Below are positions 17,412-27,223 of a stretch of 64,000 nt of DNA, piece by piece; within the stretch, counting starts at the first letter, position 1, and each line of letters opens with the position of its first letter. Source of the stretch: Pontibacter ummariensis (GTDB lineage Bacteria; Bacteroidota; Bacteroidia; Cytophagales; Hymenobacteraceae). Location of the stretch: NCBI RefSeq assembly GCF_900188175.1, contig NZ_FZOQ01000018.1, forward strand, positions 1 to 64,000, in the 5' to 3' direction. The translations under genes were made by a program, and so were the position numbers. The notes beneath the pieces are model-generated. The model was not told where the DNA came from. It made no database searches and was given only the letters and a program-made list of their open reading frames with translations.

Positions 17412-19790
17412 CTATTGCCGCATGCCGGGTCTGTACTTAAAGTATACCACAGCTAAAGGCGGAACTTTGAGGATAAGGGAATTGCTTCTACCATGGAATG
17501 GCTCTGGCACTGCAAACAAAGGCTCCGTGTTATGCACGTTGCTGCCTCCGTAGCGCCCGTCATCCGAGTTGAAGATTTGTATCCATTCGCCGTCATGCGG
17601 CACGCCCAAACGGTAGTGCTCGTGTACCACAGGCGTAAAGTTACACACCACCAGTATCTGCTCTTCCGGCCTGTTGCCCTTCCGCAGGAAACTGATCACG
17701 CTGTTATGCGCATCGTTGTAGTCGACCCACTCAAAGCCTTGCGGATCAAAGCTGTGCTCATACAGGGCTGGCTCGTTTTTGTAAATAGCGTTCAGCTCCC
17801 GTAGCTCGTCCTGTACGCCCTGGTGGAAACCGTACTGTAACAGGTGCCAGTCCAGGCTGCTATCATGGTTCCACTCACCGCCCTGTGCTAGCTCTGCCCC
17901 CATAAACAGCAATTTACCGCCTGGGTGCGCGTACATATAAGCATACAGGGTACGCAGGTTTGCAAAACGCTGCCAATCGTCTCCGGGCATCTTCTGGAGC
18001 AGCGATCCTTTGCCATGCACCACCTCGTCGTGAGAAAGCGGCAGCATGAACTTCTCAGAGAAGGCGTACATCATGCTAAAGGTGATCTCGCCCTGGTGGT
18101 ACCGACGATATACGGGGTCCTTGGAGAAGTAATCCAGGGTATCGTGCATCCAGCCCATCATCCACTTCATGTTGAAGCCTAGTCCGCCGTTCTCGATTGA
18201 GTTGGTAACACCAGGCCAGGCCGTAGACTCCTCTGCCACCGTTCTTACATCCGGGAATTTGTCGTGCACCGCCTTGTTGAAGTCCTTCAGGAACGAAATA
18301 GCCTCCAGGTTCTCCCGTCCGCCATACTCATTCGGGATCCACTCCCCTTCCTTACGGCTGTAATCCAGGTAAAGCATGGAAGCCACGGCGTCCACCCGCA
18401 GGCCGTCAGCATGGTACTTGTCCAGCCAGAAGAGCGCATTGCTGATCAGGAAAGAGCGCACCTCGTTGCGGCCGTAGTTAAAGATATAGCTGTTCCAGTC
18501 CGGGTGGAACCCCTTGCGGGGATCTGCGTGCTCGAACAGGTGCGTGCCGTCGAAGTAGGCCAGGCCGTGCTCATCTGACGGGAAGTGCGAGGGCACCCAG
18601 TCCAGGATCACGCCAATGCCGTGCTGATGCAGTACATCGATCAGGTGCATCAGGTCCTGCGGTGAGCCGAAGGTGCTGGCCGGGGCAAAGTAGCCCGTTA
18701 CCTGATAGCCCCACGACCCGGCGAAGGGATGGAACATAATCGGCATCAGTTCCACGTGCGTAAAGCCCATGTCCCTCACATAGGCTGGCAACTCCTCTGC
18801 CAACTCCCGGTAGGTAAGCGGGCGGTTATTGTCTTCAATCTTGCGTCGCCAGGAACCCAGGTGCAACTCGTATACGCTGTACGGCTGGGGCTGGCTAGCC
18901 AGGCTTTTGCGCTGCTGCAGCCACTCCTGGTCCTGCCACTCGTAGTTCAACTCGGCCACCACAGAGGCGGTCTGTGGCGGTGCTTCCCGGCTAAAGGCAA
19001 AGGGGTCACTCTTCTCCACATGGTACAGGTGGTAGCGCGATTTGATATGGTACTTGTACAACATGCCTTCCGGTACGTCAGGAATAAAACCTTCCCAGAT
19101 ACCAGAACCGTCATCCCGCTGCAGCAGCTGGTGGCTCTCGCGGTTCCACCCGTTAAAATCACCGATCAGGGAAACGGATTCGGCATTAGGCGCCCACACG
19201 GCAAAGCAAATGCCCTCCTTGCCCGCGTACTCCATCTTATGCGCCCCCAATTTCTCGTATAGGGAATAGTGCCGGCCTTCTTTAAAGAGGTAGATATCAA
19301 AGTCTGTCAGCAGGCTGGCTTTGTACACGCCATTGTTATCCAGTTCGGCAGGCTCGCCAGACGGCTGCGCCACGTTTCCCTGGCCTCTCGCATTTACTTT
19401 GATATACTCCTGCACGTTGTCTGAAGAGGCAATAGGAGCTACCACCTCTGTCTCTTCTGCATGGACATCCCCCTTCTTAGGTCTGCCGCGTTTAGGCTGG
19501 TCCGGGGTCTCTGCCTCCGATTTCTTTGGCCTGCCGCGCTTTTTAGGCTTATCCTCCCCAGCGCCTGCTTCCGTTACAGGCGAGCCCATTTCAGCCGCCG
19601 GAGTCGTGTCCGTGGCTTTCGAGCGGCCTCGTCTGGCAGTAGGCTTGTCGCCGGCAGCTGCCTCGGCTTTGGCATCCTTCGCTGCCATCGGCTCATCCCC
19701 TTTCGTGCTTTTTTTTGCGGGGGCTGCCTTTTTTGCTGCTTTTTTGCCTGTTGCCTCGTCGGTGGTTGTGCTTTCTTTTTTCTTAGCCAT
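17412..19790 (-). CDS. glgB: 1,4-alpha-glucan branching enzyme with an AT-hook-like basic N-terminal tail
   Basis: A 792-residue GH13 branching enzyme that cuts alpha-1,4 chains and rejoins them through alpha-1,6 links. The core starts near residue 160 ([24 protein letters not shown]). The CBM48 domain ([21 protein letters not shown]) and the catalytic barrel follow, with [13 protein letters not shown] (nucleophile Asp), [12 protein letters not shown] (acid/base Glu) and [12 protein letters not shown]. The first 150 residues are not normal for GlgB. They are Lys/Ala/Pro-rich ([12 protein letters not shown]) and carry two RGRPKK AT-hook cores (residues 85-90 and 101-106) plus a variant RRGRSK near 53. 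The start is an ATG overlapping the end of treS-mak by 8 bases. It is the last gene of the glgE operon. Confidence 0.95.
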   Translation of the reverse strand: MAKKKESTTTDEATGKKAAKKAAPAKKSTKGDEPMAAKDAKAEAAAGDKPTARRGRSKATDTTPAAEMGSPVTEAGAGEDKPKKRGRPKKSEAETPDQPKRGRPKKGDVHAEETEVVAPIASSDNVQEYIKVNARGQGNVAQPSGEPAELDNNGVYKASLLTDFDIYLFKEGRHYSLYEKLGAHKMEYAGKEGICFAVWAPNAESVSLIGDFNGWNRESHQLLQRDDGSGIWEGFIPDVPEGMLYKYHIKSRYHLYHVEKSDPFAFSREAPPQTASVVAELNYEWQDQEWLQQRKSLASQPQPYSVYELHLGSWRRKIEDNNRPLTYRELAEELPAYVRDMGFTHVELMPIMFHPFAGSWGYQVTGYFAPASTFGSPQDLMHLIDVLHQHGIGVILDWVPSHFPSDEHGLAYFDGTHLFEHADPRKGFHPDWNSYIFNYGRNEVRSFLISNALFWLDKYHADGLRVDAVASMLYLDYSRKEGEWIPNEYGGRENLEAISFLKDFNKAVHDKFPDVRTVAEESTAWPGVTNSIENGGLGFNMKWMMGWMHDTLDYFSKDPVYRRYHQGEITFSMMYAFSEKFMLPLSHDEVVHGKGSLLQKMPGDDWQRFANLRTLYAYMYAHPGGKLLFMGAELAQGGEWNHDSSLDWHLLQYGFHQGVQDELRELNAIYKNEPALYEHSFDPQGFEWVDYNDAHNSVISFLRKGNRPEEQILVVCNFTPVVHEHYRLGVPHDGEWIQIFNSDDGRYGGSNVHNTEPLFAVPEPFHGRSNSLILKVPPLAVVYFKYRPGMRQ

Positions 19791-22700
19791 TCTTATACTT
19801 CCTCATGATGTATTTAATGCCTCTGATCGGGATAAGCACCCAATCCGGACGGTTGTTTAATTCGTATCCGAGTTCATAGATCGCCTTCTCTAACAGGAAG
19901 GTGTGGATCAGTATCTCGAAGTCTTCTTCCTGCGCCGGCACGATACCCGTACCCTGCGTCTTACCCAGGTAATTGTGCATAAAGAACCCGCTGGCGTACT
20001 GGTACCACTGCTCGGCCCACGCCTCCAGGTAGTCTACGTCCTCGCGGCGTAGCCCTTCCTGTTGGAACAGGGCACTGTAGGCGGCGTAGTGGAACGAGCG
20101 AATCATTCCGGCCACATCGCGCAGGGCCGACCGCTTTAAGCGGCGCTCGCTGAACGAGCGGGCCGGTTCACCCTCAAAGTCGATGATGTAAAAGTCCTTG
20201 CCCGTAAACAGCACCTGCCCGAGGTGATAGTCCCCGTGCGTTCTGATCTTCAGCGTATCTATTTTACGGGAGAAGATCATCTTCAGGCGCTCGAGTACTT
20301 CCTCGCGAATGTGGAGCACTTCCTCGGCCTCCCCCCTGACACTGTCTGGCAGGTTCGGCAGGTGCTTCTGCAAACTGTCAAAGTTGCTGCGCACCAGGGA
20401 GGTTAAGGAAGAGTACAGGGAGCGCTGGTAGTGCAGCGAGAACTCTTCCGGGTTAAAGTCTTTGTCATCGGTTATGCTGCCAAGCGCCAGGTGCATCTCT
20501 GCCGTGCGCAGGCCTAAAAGCTCTACCCGCTCCACATGCGCTCCGCCCAGCTGAAGCTGTACCTCTTCCGGGATAGCGGAGAAAGGCAGGGGCCGGGCCA
20601 GCGAGCCTCCCGCCTGCTTCACCTTCATGCGGTCGGTCTGTGTCAGGAGCCGCTCATACAGGCGTTTCAGCGAGTCGCCAATATAACTCCAGGCGTCTCC
20701 CTGGTTTGGCACCAGCTCCTGCAGCATCACCAGCACCATCGGCTGCTTATTCTCTTCGTGCTGTTCCAAGGAGCCTAGGTAGCGGGGTACATTCTCGAAG
20801 CCGACTTTCTCGGTCAGCATCTGCACAATCTCCACGTCCGGGTTCATGGTCCTGTCCAGTTTCCGGTATACCTTCAGGAACAGGGCATTGTCGTAAACAA
20901 CGGAGGTATTGCTCTGTTCCGCAGCCAGAATCTTGGAAGTGAGTGGTCCTTCTACCTCCCGGATGATGTCGGTCACATTGCGGCTGCTCTGCCCTATCAG
21001 CTCGGCACCGTTCTGGCTTACCCTTTTGCGCTTGACCATCATCTGCAACAGCATTTGCCGGAACTCCTCGCTGTAGAGCGCATCGTACAGGATACCGTCC
21101 TTGCCATCTACTGCCACGCGGGCAATCACGCTGTTCGGGGATGCGTCCCGCAGTTCCTGCTCTTCTTCGCCGGTGGCAAAGCCAACAGGCAGCTGGTACA
21201 TCTCCGGTAAGCCTTCGTTATAGCTTACCTCTATAAACAGGAGTGAGGCACCTGTCTTGCCCAAAGGCAGCGGCATGTTGTTTACAACCTGCATGCGCTG
21301 CACTGTTCTCGCCTTACCGCCGAACCAACGCCGCTGGTACACATAACTTGGCAGCACCTGCCCTTCCAGTGCTTTCAGGGTCTTGCCGTCCAAGGCTTCC
21401 TTCAAAGACCCTAGCTGCACCACCCGCTGCTGCTCACCGGTTCCCTGTCCAACTTCCTGTGCCTGTAGCTCCATCCAGTAATAACCGTGGCCGCTCAGGG
21501 TAAACAGGTAATCGTCGTCTTTGATGTTCGGGAACTTGTTCTTGCTAAACACCTCCACTGGCGTACGGCCCCGGTACTCGTGCAGGTCCAGCTCCACGGC
21601 CTCCGGGAAGCGTGATAGGTTGGCGATCACCAGGATGGTCTCGTTCTCATACTCCCGCACAAAAGCCAGTACTTTGGCATTGCTTGGCGATAGGAACTTG
21701 ATCGTGCCGCGGCCAAAGGCTTTGTAGCGCTTGCGCATGTTAATGATGCGGCGCATCCACCAGAGCAGTGAGTTGGCGTTATGGTTTTGCGTTTCCACGT
21801 TCACCGACTCGTACTTATACTCTGGGTCAATGATCACAGGGAGGTACAGGCGCTGCGGGTTTGCGGAAGAGAAACCGGCGTTGCGGTCCTCGTTCCACTG
21901 CATGGGAGTGCGGACCCCATCCCGGTCACCGAGGTAGTAGTTATCGCCCATTCCGATTTCATCGCCGTAGTACACCACGGGTGTGCCACGCATCGAGAAG
22001 AGCAGCACGTTCATCAGTTCGATTTTGCTGCGGTCGTTGCCCAGCAGCGGGGCCAGGCGGTGCCGTATACCCAGGTTAATGCGGGCCTGCGGGTCTTTAG
22101 TGTATACCTTGTACATGTAATCCCGCTCCTCGTCCGTCACCATCTCCAGCGTCAGCTCGTCGTGGTTGCGCAGGAACATGGCCCACTGGCAGCTCTCCGG
22201 AATCTCCGGCGTCTGGTTAAAGATGTCGATGATCGGATAGCGGTCTTCCATCTTCACAGACATGAACAGGCGCGGCATGATCGGGAAGTGATAGTTCATG
22301 TGGCACTCATCCCCGTTTCCGAAGTAAGAAGCAGAGTCTTCCGGCCACATGTTGGCCTCTGCCAGCAGCAGCTTCCCTGTGTACTTCTCATCCACGTGCG
22401 CACGCAGCTTCTTCAGGAAGTCGTGGGTCTCGGGCAGGTTCTCGCCGTTTGTGCCTTCCCGCTCGAACAGGTAAGGCACCGCATCCAGGCGGAAGCCGTC
22501 CACTCCCAGGTCCAGCCAGTAGTCCAGCACCTTAAACACCTCTTTCTGCACCTCCAGGTTATCATAGTTCAGGTCCGGCTGGTGCGAGAAGAAACGGTGC
22601 CAGTAGTACTGCTGTGCCACAGGGTCCCAGGTCCAGTTGCTTTGCTCCGTGTCTGTAAAGATGATGCGCACATCTTTGTACTTGGTCGGGTCGTCTGTCC

Positions 22701-23112
22701 ACACATAATAGTCCCTGTACTTCGAATCCCGCTTCGCCTTGCGGGCCCGCTGGAACCAAGGGTGCTGGTCAGACGTGTGATTAATAACAAGCTCTGTAAT
22801 TACCTTCAGCCCGCGCTTGTGCGCCTCCCGCACAAAGACCTTGAAGTCCTGCATGTTGCCGTAAGACGGGTTGATGCTGAAGTAGTCGGCAATATCGTAG
22901 CCGTCGTCCCGAAGAGGCGATGGGTAGAATGGGAGCAGCCAGATCGCCGTCACACCTAGGTCCTCCAGATAGTCAAGCTTCTGCATCAGCCCTTTAAAGT
23001 CGCCAATGCCGTCGCCATTCCCATCCTTAAAAGCCTTAATGTGCAGCTCGTAGATGATCGCGTCCTTGTACCAGAAAGTGTTGTCGTCTAACAGGTCTTT
23101 GTTATCTGCCAT
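19783..23112 (-). CDS. treS: Trehalose synthase fused to maltokinase
   Basis: A 1109-residue fusion. Residues 1 to about 555 are GH13 trehalose synthase (maltose alpha-D-glucosyltransferase), with [14 protein letters not shown] (nucleophile D210), [11 protein letters not shown] (E252) and [10 protein letters not shown]. Residues about 575-1109 are a Mak/Pep2 maltokinase with the aminoglycoside-kinase-like motifs [11 protein letters not shown] and [10 protein letters not shown]. Together they convert trehalose to maltose and then to maltose-1-phosphate with ATP, the donor for GlgE. The fused form is common in the GlgE pathway. The ATG at 23112 lies 29 bases after glgE, and the 3' end overlaps glgB by 8 bases, so this is the middle gene of the operon. 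Confidence 0.96.
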   Translation of the reverse strand: MADNKDLLDDNTFWYKDAIIYELHIKAFKDGNGDGIGDFKGLMQKLDYLEDLGVTAIWLLPFYPSPLRDDGYDIADYFSINPSYGNMQDFKVFVREAHKRGLKVITELVINHTSDQHPWFQRARKAKRDSKYRDYYVWTDDPTKYKDVRIIFTDTEQSNWTWDPVAQQYYWHRFFSHQPDLNYDNLEVQKEVFKVLDYWLDLGVDGFRLDAVPYLFEREGTNGENLPETHDFLKKLRAHVDEKYTGKLLLAEANMWPEDSASYFGNGDECHMNYHFPIMPRLFMSVKMEDRYPIIDIFNQTPEIPESCQWAMFLRNHDELTLEMVTDEERDYMYKVYTKDPQARINLGIRHRLAPLLGNDRSKIELMNVLLFSMRGTPVVYYGDEIGMGDNYYLGDRDGVRTPMQWNEDRNAGFSSANPQRLYLPVIIDPEYKYESVNVETQNHNANSLLWWMRRIINMRKRYKAFGRGTIKFLSPSNAKVLAFVREYENETILVIANLSRFPEAVELDLHEYRGRTPVEVFSKNKFPNIKDDDYLFTLSGHGYYWMELQAQEVGQGTGEQQRVVQLGSLKEALDGKTLKALEGQVLPSYVYQRRWFGGKARTVQRMQVVNNMPLPLGKTGASLLFIEVSYNEGLPEMYQLPVGFATGEEEQELRDASPNSVIARVAVDGKDGILYDALYSEEFRQMLLQMMVKRKRVSQNGAELIGQSSRNVTDIIREVEGPLTSKILAAEQSNTSVVYDNALFLKVYRKLDRTMNPDVEIVQMLTEKVGFENVPRYLGSLEQHEENKQPMVLVMLQELVPNQGDAWSYIGDSLKRLYERLLTQTDRMKVKQAGGSLARPLPFSAIPEEVQLQLGGAHVERVELLGLRTAEMHLALGSITDDKDFNPEEFSLHYQRSLYSSLTSLVRSNFDSLQKHLPNLPDSVRGEAEEVLHIREEVLERLKMIFSRKIDTLKIRTHGDYHLGQVLFTGKDFYIIDFEGEPARSFSERRLKRSALRDVAGMIRSFHYAAYSALFQQEGLRREDVDYLEAWAEQWYQYASGFFMHNYLGKTQGTGIVPAQEEDFEILIHTFLLEKAIYELGYELNNRPDWVLIPIRGIKYIMRKYKNG

Positions 23113-23141
23113 AGTTATGTGTGGTGATCATAAGGGTTTTC

Positions 23142-25163
23142 TTATTCGTTGCTGTGGTGCTCGTTTGGCAGCCAGTTGTCATCTAAGTCTGCGTGTCCCA
23201 TGCCCGGGGTAGCTTCCTCAATCCGGAACACGTGTACCGGCATCTCGTGCGGACGAAGCTCTACGTAGTTCCACTCCGATGTCCAGGTGTACTTGCGCTC
23301 CGTAAGCAGGTCATGCACCAGGTACTGTTGCCCATCCTGCATCTTCAGTTTCCACAGCGGTACTTTTACCCAGCCGGCTTGCGTGTGGTAGGGGTCCAGG
23401 TTGATGATCATCAGCATTTTGTTCTTGTAGTCGCTGCTCCACTTGGCGTAGCACAGGAAGGCCGGGTTATCCGTATCGCCAAATGCAATGTTCCAGGTGG
23501 TCTGCAGGGCAGGGTTTACCTTCCGGATTTTGTTGATGAGCGTGATCACTTCCCGGATCTTGGTCAGCTTGCCCCAGTCCCAGTGCTTGATCTCATACTT
23601 CTCCGAGTCGAGGTACTCTTCTTTGCCGGGTACCGGCGTGGCAATGCCGAACTCGTAGACAGGGCCATAAATACCATAGTTAGAGGACAAGGTGGCCGCC
23701 ATCACCACGCGGGTAATGTGCGCCGGCTCTCCCCCCTCCTGCAGGGCCACCGGGTTAATGTCCGGCGTGTTAGGCCAGAAGTTAGGGCGGTAATACTCCC
23801 GCAGCTCCGTTTGCGTGAGCTCCTGCATGTACTCCCGTAGTTCCTGCGCGCTGTTGCGCCAGGTGTAATAGGTATAGGTCTGCGTGAAGCCGATCTTAGC
23901 CAAACGCTCCATCACACGGGGGCGGGTAAAGGCTTCGGACAGGAAGATCACCTGCGGGTACTCGCGGTGTACCTCGGCAATCACCCATTCCCAGAAAGCA
24001 AAGGCCTTGGTATGGGGGTTATCCACCCGGAACACAAAAACGCCCTGGTCTATCCAATGAAACAATATCCTTCTCAGCTCGCGCCACAGGTTCGGCCAAT
24101 CCTCTGTTTCAAAGTTCACCGGCAGTACGTCCTGGTACTTTTTAGGAGGGTTCTCTGCATACTGCACGGTGCCGTCCGGGCGCCACTTAAACCACTGCGG
24201 GTGCTCCTTTACATACGGGTGGTCCGGTGAGCACTGAATGGCAAAGTCCAGGGCCACCTCTATGCCATGCTCCCGCGCCTGGTGCACAAACCCACGGAAT
24301 TCCTCCAAGGTGCCCAACTCTGGCAGGATGGCGTCATGACCGCCCTGCTCTGAGCCGATGGCCCAGGGAGAGCCAGGTTCTCCGGGCTCAGAGGTAACCG
24401 AGTTGTTCTTGCCCTTGCGGAAGGCATGGCCGATCGGGTGGATCGGTGGCAGGTAAATCGTATCGAAGCCCATCTCCGCAATGCGGGGCAGCAGGCGCTC
24501 ACAGTCCTTAAAGGTGCCGTGGCGTCCGGCTTCCTGGGCTGTAGACCGCGGGAAAAACTCATACCAGGCACTGAAAAGCGCTTTCTGACGCTCTACGTTC
24601 AGCTGCAAGATCTTATCGTAGGTGGTCACGTTCTTGCGCTCACAGCAGGCATTCATCAGGTCGCTCACGTCGTGACCGGTAGCCAGGGCTACGGCTTCGG
24701 CGTGCGAGTTACTTTCCCGGAGTTGCTCCGCCCACTTGTACAGGCGCTTCTGCTGGCCTGGCTTGGCTGTTTCCGCGGCCTCCTCCAGGTGCTGTGCCCC
24801 AATCTGGAGCTCCACGGTGATGTCCTGATTTGCCTCAAACTTCTTTTTAAGGCCTTTCTGCCAGGTAAAAAAGTGGTCCACCCAACCTTCCACGGTGTAC
24901 TCGTAGGTCCCCATGCCGTCGGGCGCAAAGGTTGCCTCCCAGCGGTCGTTTCCTAAGAACCGCATCGGCACCCGCTCCCACTTTTTCTTCCGTTGGTGGC
25001 GGTAGAGCAGTTCTGCCTTTACCTCATCGTGACCGTCGCCGAAGACATCGGCCGTCACCACCATCTCCTCTCCCACCACGCGCTTGGCAGGGTATCGCCC
25101 ACAATTAATCTCTGGTTTTACATTCTCTATAACAACGCGTTTTGTTCCTTCGAGCTGTTCCAT
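23142..25163 (-). CDS. glgE: Alpha-1,4-glucan:maltose-1-phosphate maltosyltransferase
   Basis: A 673-residue GH13_3 enzyme that adds maltosyl units from maltose-1-phosphate to alpha-1,4-glucan. The N-terminal beta domain (residues about 10-115) and helical domain lead to the catalytic barrel, with IYLPPIHPIGHAFRKGKNN (the GlgE signature), VFRVDNPHTKAF (nucleophile D381) and IFLSEAFTRP (acid/base E410). The length is normal for the family. It is the first gene of a leftward operon with treS-mak (29 bases on) and glgB, which supplies donor and branches the product. A 214-base spacer separates it from the divergent treZ operon. Confidence 0.97.
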   Translation of the reverse strand: MEQLEGTKRVVIENVKPEINCGRYPAKRVVGEEMVVTADVFGDGHDEVKAELLYRHQRKKKWERVPMRFLGNDRWEATFAPDGMGTYEYTVEGWVDHFFTWQKGLKKKFEANQDITVELQIGAQHLEEAAETAKPGQQKRLYKWAEQLRESNSHAEAVALATGHDVSDLMNACCERKNVTTYDKILQLNVERQKALFSAWYEFFPRSTAQEAGRHGTFKDCERLLPRIAEMGFDTIYLPPIHPIGHAFRKGKNNSVTSEPGEPGSPWAIGSEQGGHDAILPELGTLEEFRGFVHQAREHGIEVALDFAIQCSPDHPYVKEHPQWFKWRPDGTVQYAENPPKKYQDVLPVNFETEDWPNLWRELRRILFHWIDQGVFVFRVDNPHTKAFAFWEWVIAEVHREYPQVIFLSEAFTRPRVMERLAKIGFTQTYTYYTWRNSAQELREYMQELTQTELREYYRPNFWPNTPDINPVALQEGGEPAHITRVVMAATLSSNYGIYGPVYEFGIATPVPGKEEYLDSEKYEIKHWDWGKLTKIREVITLINKIRKVNPALQTTWNIAFGDTDNPAFLCYAKWSSDYKNKMLMIINLDPYHTQAGWVKVPLWKLKMQDGQQYLVHDLLTERKYTWTSEWNYVELRPHEMPVHVFRIEEATPGMGHADLDDNWLPNEHHSNE

Positions 25164-25377
25164 GTATATGTTTCTGCTTTGACTACTGTAGTACTATACT
25201 TAGATAAATAGGTTACGCCATATATTTTAAAATAGACAAGAACATACGTCAGGGGGCCGGTAGCAACAGCCAATGCACTAAAAACTTTACCCTCAGCTGC
25301 TAACCGTGTTCACTAAAAAGGAACAACCAATTGCCCATTTAGCCAGTTAATACGTGCTAAGGAAAAAGAAAGACCTT
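25164..25377. promoter_or_regulatory. Divergent intergenic region between the glgE and treZ operons
   Basis: This 214-base spacer must hold the promoters of both operons. I found no full TAnnTTTG box on either strand and no obvious operator palindrome, so a sigma factor or activator of another type may be used. Confidence 0.5.
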
Positions 25378-27222
25378 ATGTCAATACTAAGAGAAATTGG
25401 AGGCATTTATCACCCCGACAAGGGTACCACCTTTACCGTTTGGGCTCCAGAAGCGGAGCTGGTAGAGGTCGTACTACATCAACCCGAAAAGAAAACGTTA
25501 CCTCTGCAACGCGAAGCCTTTGGGTATTGGACTGGTTTGGCCGAAGATGCTGGCCCCGGCTCGCTTTACACCTTTAAGATAAACAAAGAAATTGAAAGAC
25601 CTGACCCTGCCTCGCATTTTCAACCAGAGGGAGTACACCAGGCTTCGGCCGTAGTAGACCACAGCGGGTTTGAGTGGACGGACCAGCAGTGGAAAGGCCT
25701 GCCCCTGGAGCAACTCCTTATTTATGAGCTGCACGTCGGCACCTTTACCGAGGAGGGCACTTTCGAGGGTATCATCCACAAGCTACCAGAGCTAAAAGAC
25801 TTGGGCATCACGGCGATTGAGCTCATGCCCGTGGCCCAGTTCCCCGGCAACCGCAACTGGGGCTATGACGGGGTTTACCCATTTGCCACCCAAAACTCCT
25901 ATGGCGGGCCCGAGGGACTGAAAAAGCTGGTGAACGCCTGCCATGAGCAGGGCATCTCGGTGGTGCTGGACGTCGTGTACAACCACATGGGACCCGAAGG
26001 GAATTACCTCAACGACTTTGGCCCCTACTTCACCGACAAGTACCATACCCCCTGGGGAAATGCCCTTAATTTCGACGACGCCCACTCAGACCACGTCCGC
26101 AACTACTTTTTCCAGAACGCCCTGATGTGGCTACGCGACTACCACCTAGACGCGCTGCGCCTGGATGCCGTGCATGCCATTTACGACACCGGGGCCCGGC
26201 ACTTTCTGCAGGAACTGCGGGAGCACGTAACCCAACTGGCAGACCAGCAAGGACGCCCTTACCTGCTCATTGCCGAAAGCGACCTGAGCGATGTGCGCCT
26301 CATCAACCCCATTGAACAGGGAGGCTATGGCCTGGACGCCCAGTGGTTCGACGATTATCACCACACCATCCATACCTTAGTAACAGGTGAAGTGGAAGGC
26401 TATTATGAGGATTACGGCAAACCTGAGCAATTACAGAAAGCACTGGAGAAGACCTTTGTGTACGACGGGCTCTATTCGGAGCACCGGAAAAAGACCCTGG
26501 GGACCGATGCCTCGGCTAACCCGCCACAGCAGTTCGTGGTGGGCTCGCAGAACCACGACCAGGTAGGGAACCGCATGCTGGGCGAGCGTCTGCCCCAACT
26601 CGTGTCTTTCGAGATGCTGAAGGCCGTGGCAGGTCTCGTGCTCCTGTCGCCCTATGTGCCTATGCTGTTTATGGGAGAGGAATACGCCGAGGAGCACCCC
26701 TTCCTGTACTTTGTCAGCCATACAGACCCGGACCTGGTAGAGGCTGTCCGGAAAGGAAGACGGGAGGAATTCTCGGCCTTTGCCTGGAAGGGAGAGGCAC
26801 CGGACCCTCAGAGCGAAGAGACTTTCCAGCAATCTAAACTGCAGTGGAGCTACCACTCTAATGAACAACAGAACAAGCTGCGGGAGTTTTACAAAGAATT
26901 GATTCAGCTGCGTAAAACAGCCCCTGCCCTGGCCAAGCCGAGCAAACAGCAGATGCAGGTACACATGGAAGACGAAAGCCTTGTGCTGCACCTTATTCAT
27001 AAATCAAAAGAACCTTACCTTTATTGCCTGTTCAACCTGAGCAAGCAGCCCCAGCGCGTACAGCTCTTGACCACAGAAAAGGACGCTAATTGGCAGCCAA
27101 TACTGCACTCTGCCGACAGAGCATGGGGCGGCCCCGGTATAGAACAGCAAGAAGCCCTGCAAGGACAAGCCGAAATAAACCTTCCGGCAGCCTCTGTTCT
27201 TGTGCTACAACACCAGCAATAA
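25378..27222 (+). CDS. treZ: Malto-oligosyltrehalose trehalohydrolase
   Basis: A 614-residue GH13 enzyme that releases trehalose from the maltooligosyl trehalose made by TreY. The N-terminal domain (GGIYHPDKGTTFTVWAPEAE) is followed by the barrel, with VVYNHMGPEGNYL, YHLDALRLDAVHAIYD (nucleophile Asp), LLIAESDLSDVRL (acid/base Glu) and GSQNHDQVGNR. The frame extends to a GTG at 25354; the ATG at 25378 (MSILREIGG) fits better. It is the first gene of a rightward operon and ends one base before the GH57 gene. Confidence 0.95.
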   Translation: MSILREIGGIYHPDKGTTFTVWAPEAELVEVVLHQPEKKTLPLQREAFGYWTGLAEDAGPGSLYTFKINKEIERPDPASHFQPEGVHQASAVVDHSGFEWTDQQWKGLPLEQLLIYELHVGTFTEEGTFEGIIHKLPELKDLGITAIELMPVAQFPGNRNWGYDGVYPFATQNSYGGPEGLKKLVNACHEQGISVVLDVVYNHMGPEGNYLNDFGPYFTDKYHTPWGNALNFDDAHSDHVRNYFFQNALMWLRDYHLDALRLDAVHAIYDTGARHFLQELREHVTQLADQQGRPYLLIAESDLSDVRLINPIEQGGYGLDAQWFDDYHHTIHTLVTGEVEGYYEDYGKPEQLQKALEKTFVYDGLYSEHRKKTLGTDASANPPQQFVVGSQNHDQVGNRMLGERLPQLVSFEMLKAVAGLVLLSPYVPMLFMGEEYAEEHPFLYFVSHTDPDLVEAVRKGRREEFSAFAWKGEAPDPQSEETFQQSKLQWSYHSNEQQNKLREFYKELIQLRKTAPALAKPSKQQMQVHMEDESLVLHLIHKSKEPYLYCLFNLSKQPQRVQLLTTEKDANWQPILHSADRAWGGPGIEQQEALQGQAEINLPAASVLVLQHQQ

Positions 27223-27223
27223 T

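Noticed and set aside
21781-22959. 392-codon plus-strand ORF inside treS-mak
   Set aside because: It lies wholly antisense to a well-conserved TreS catalytic domain; long antisense frames are common at this GC and codon bias.
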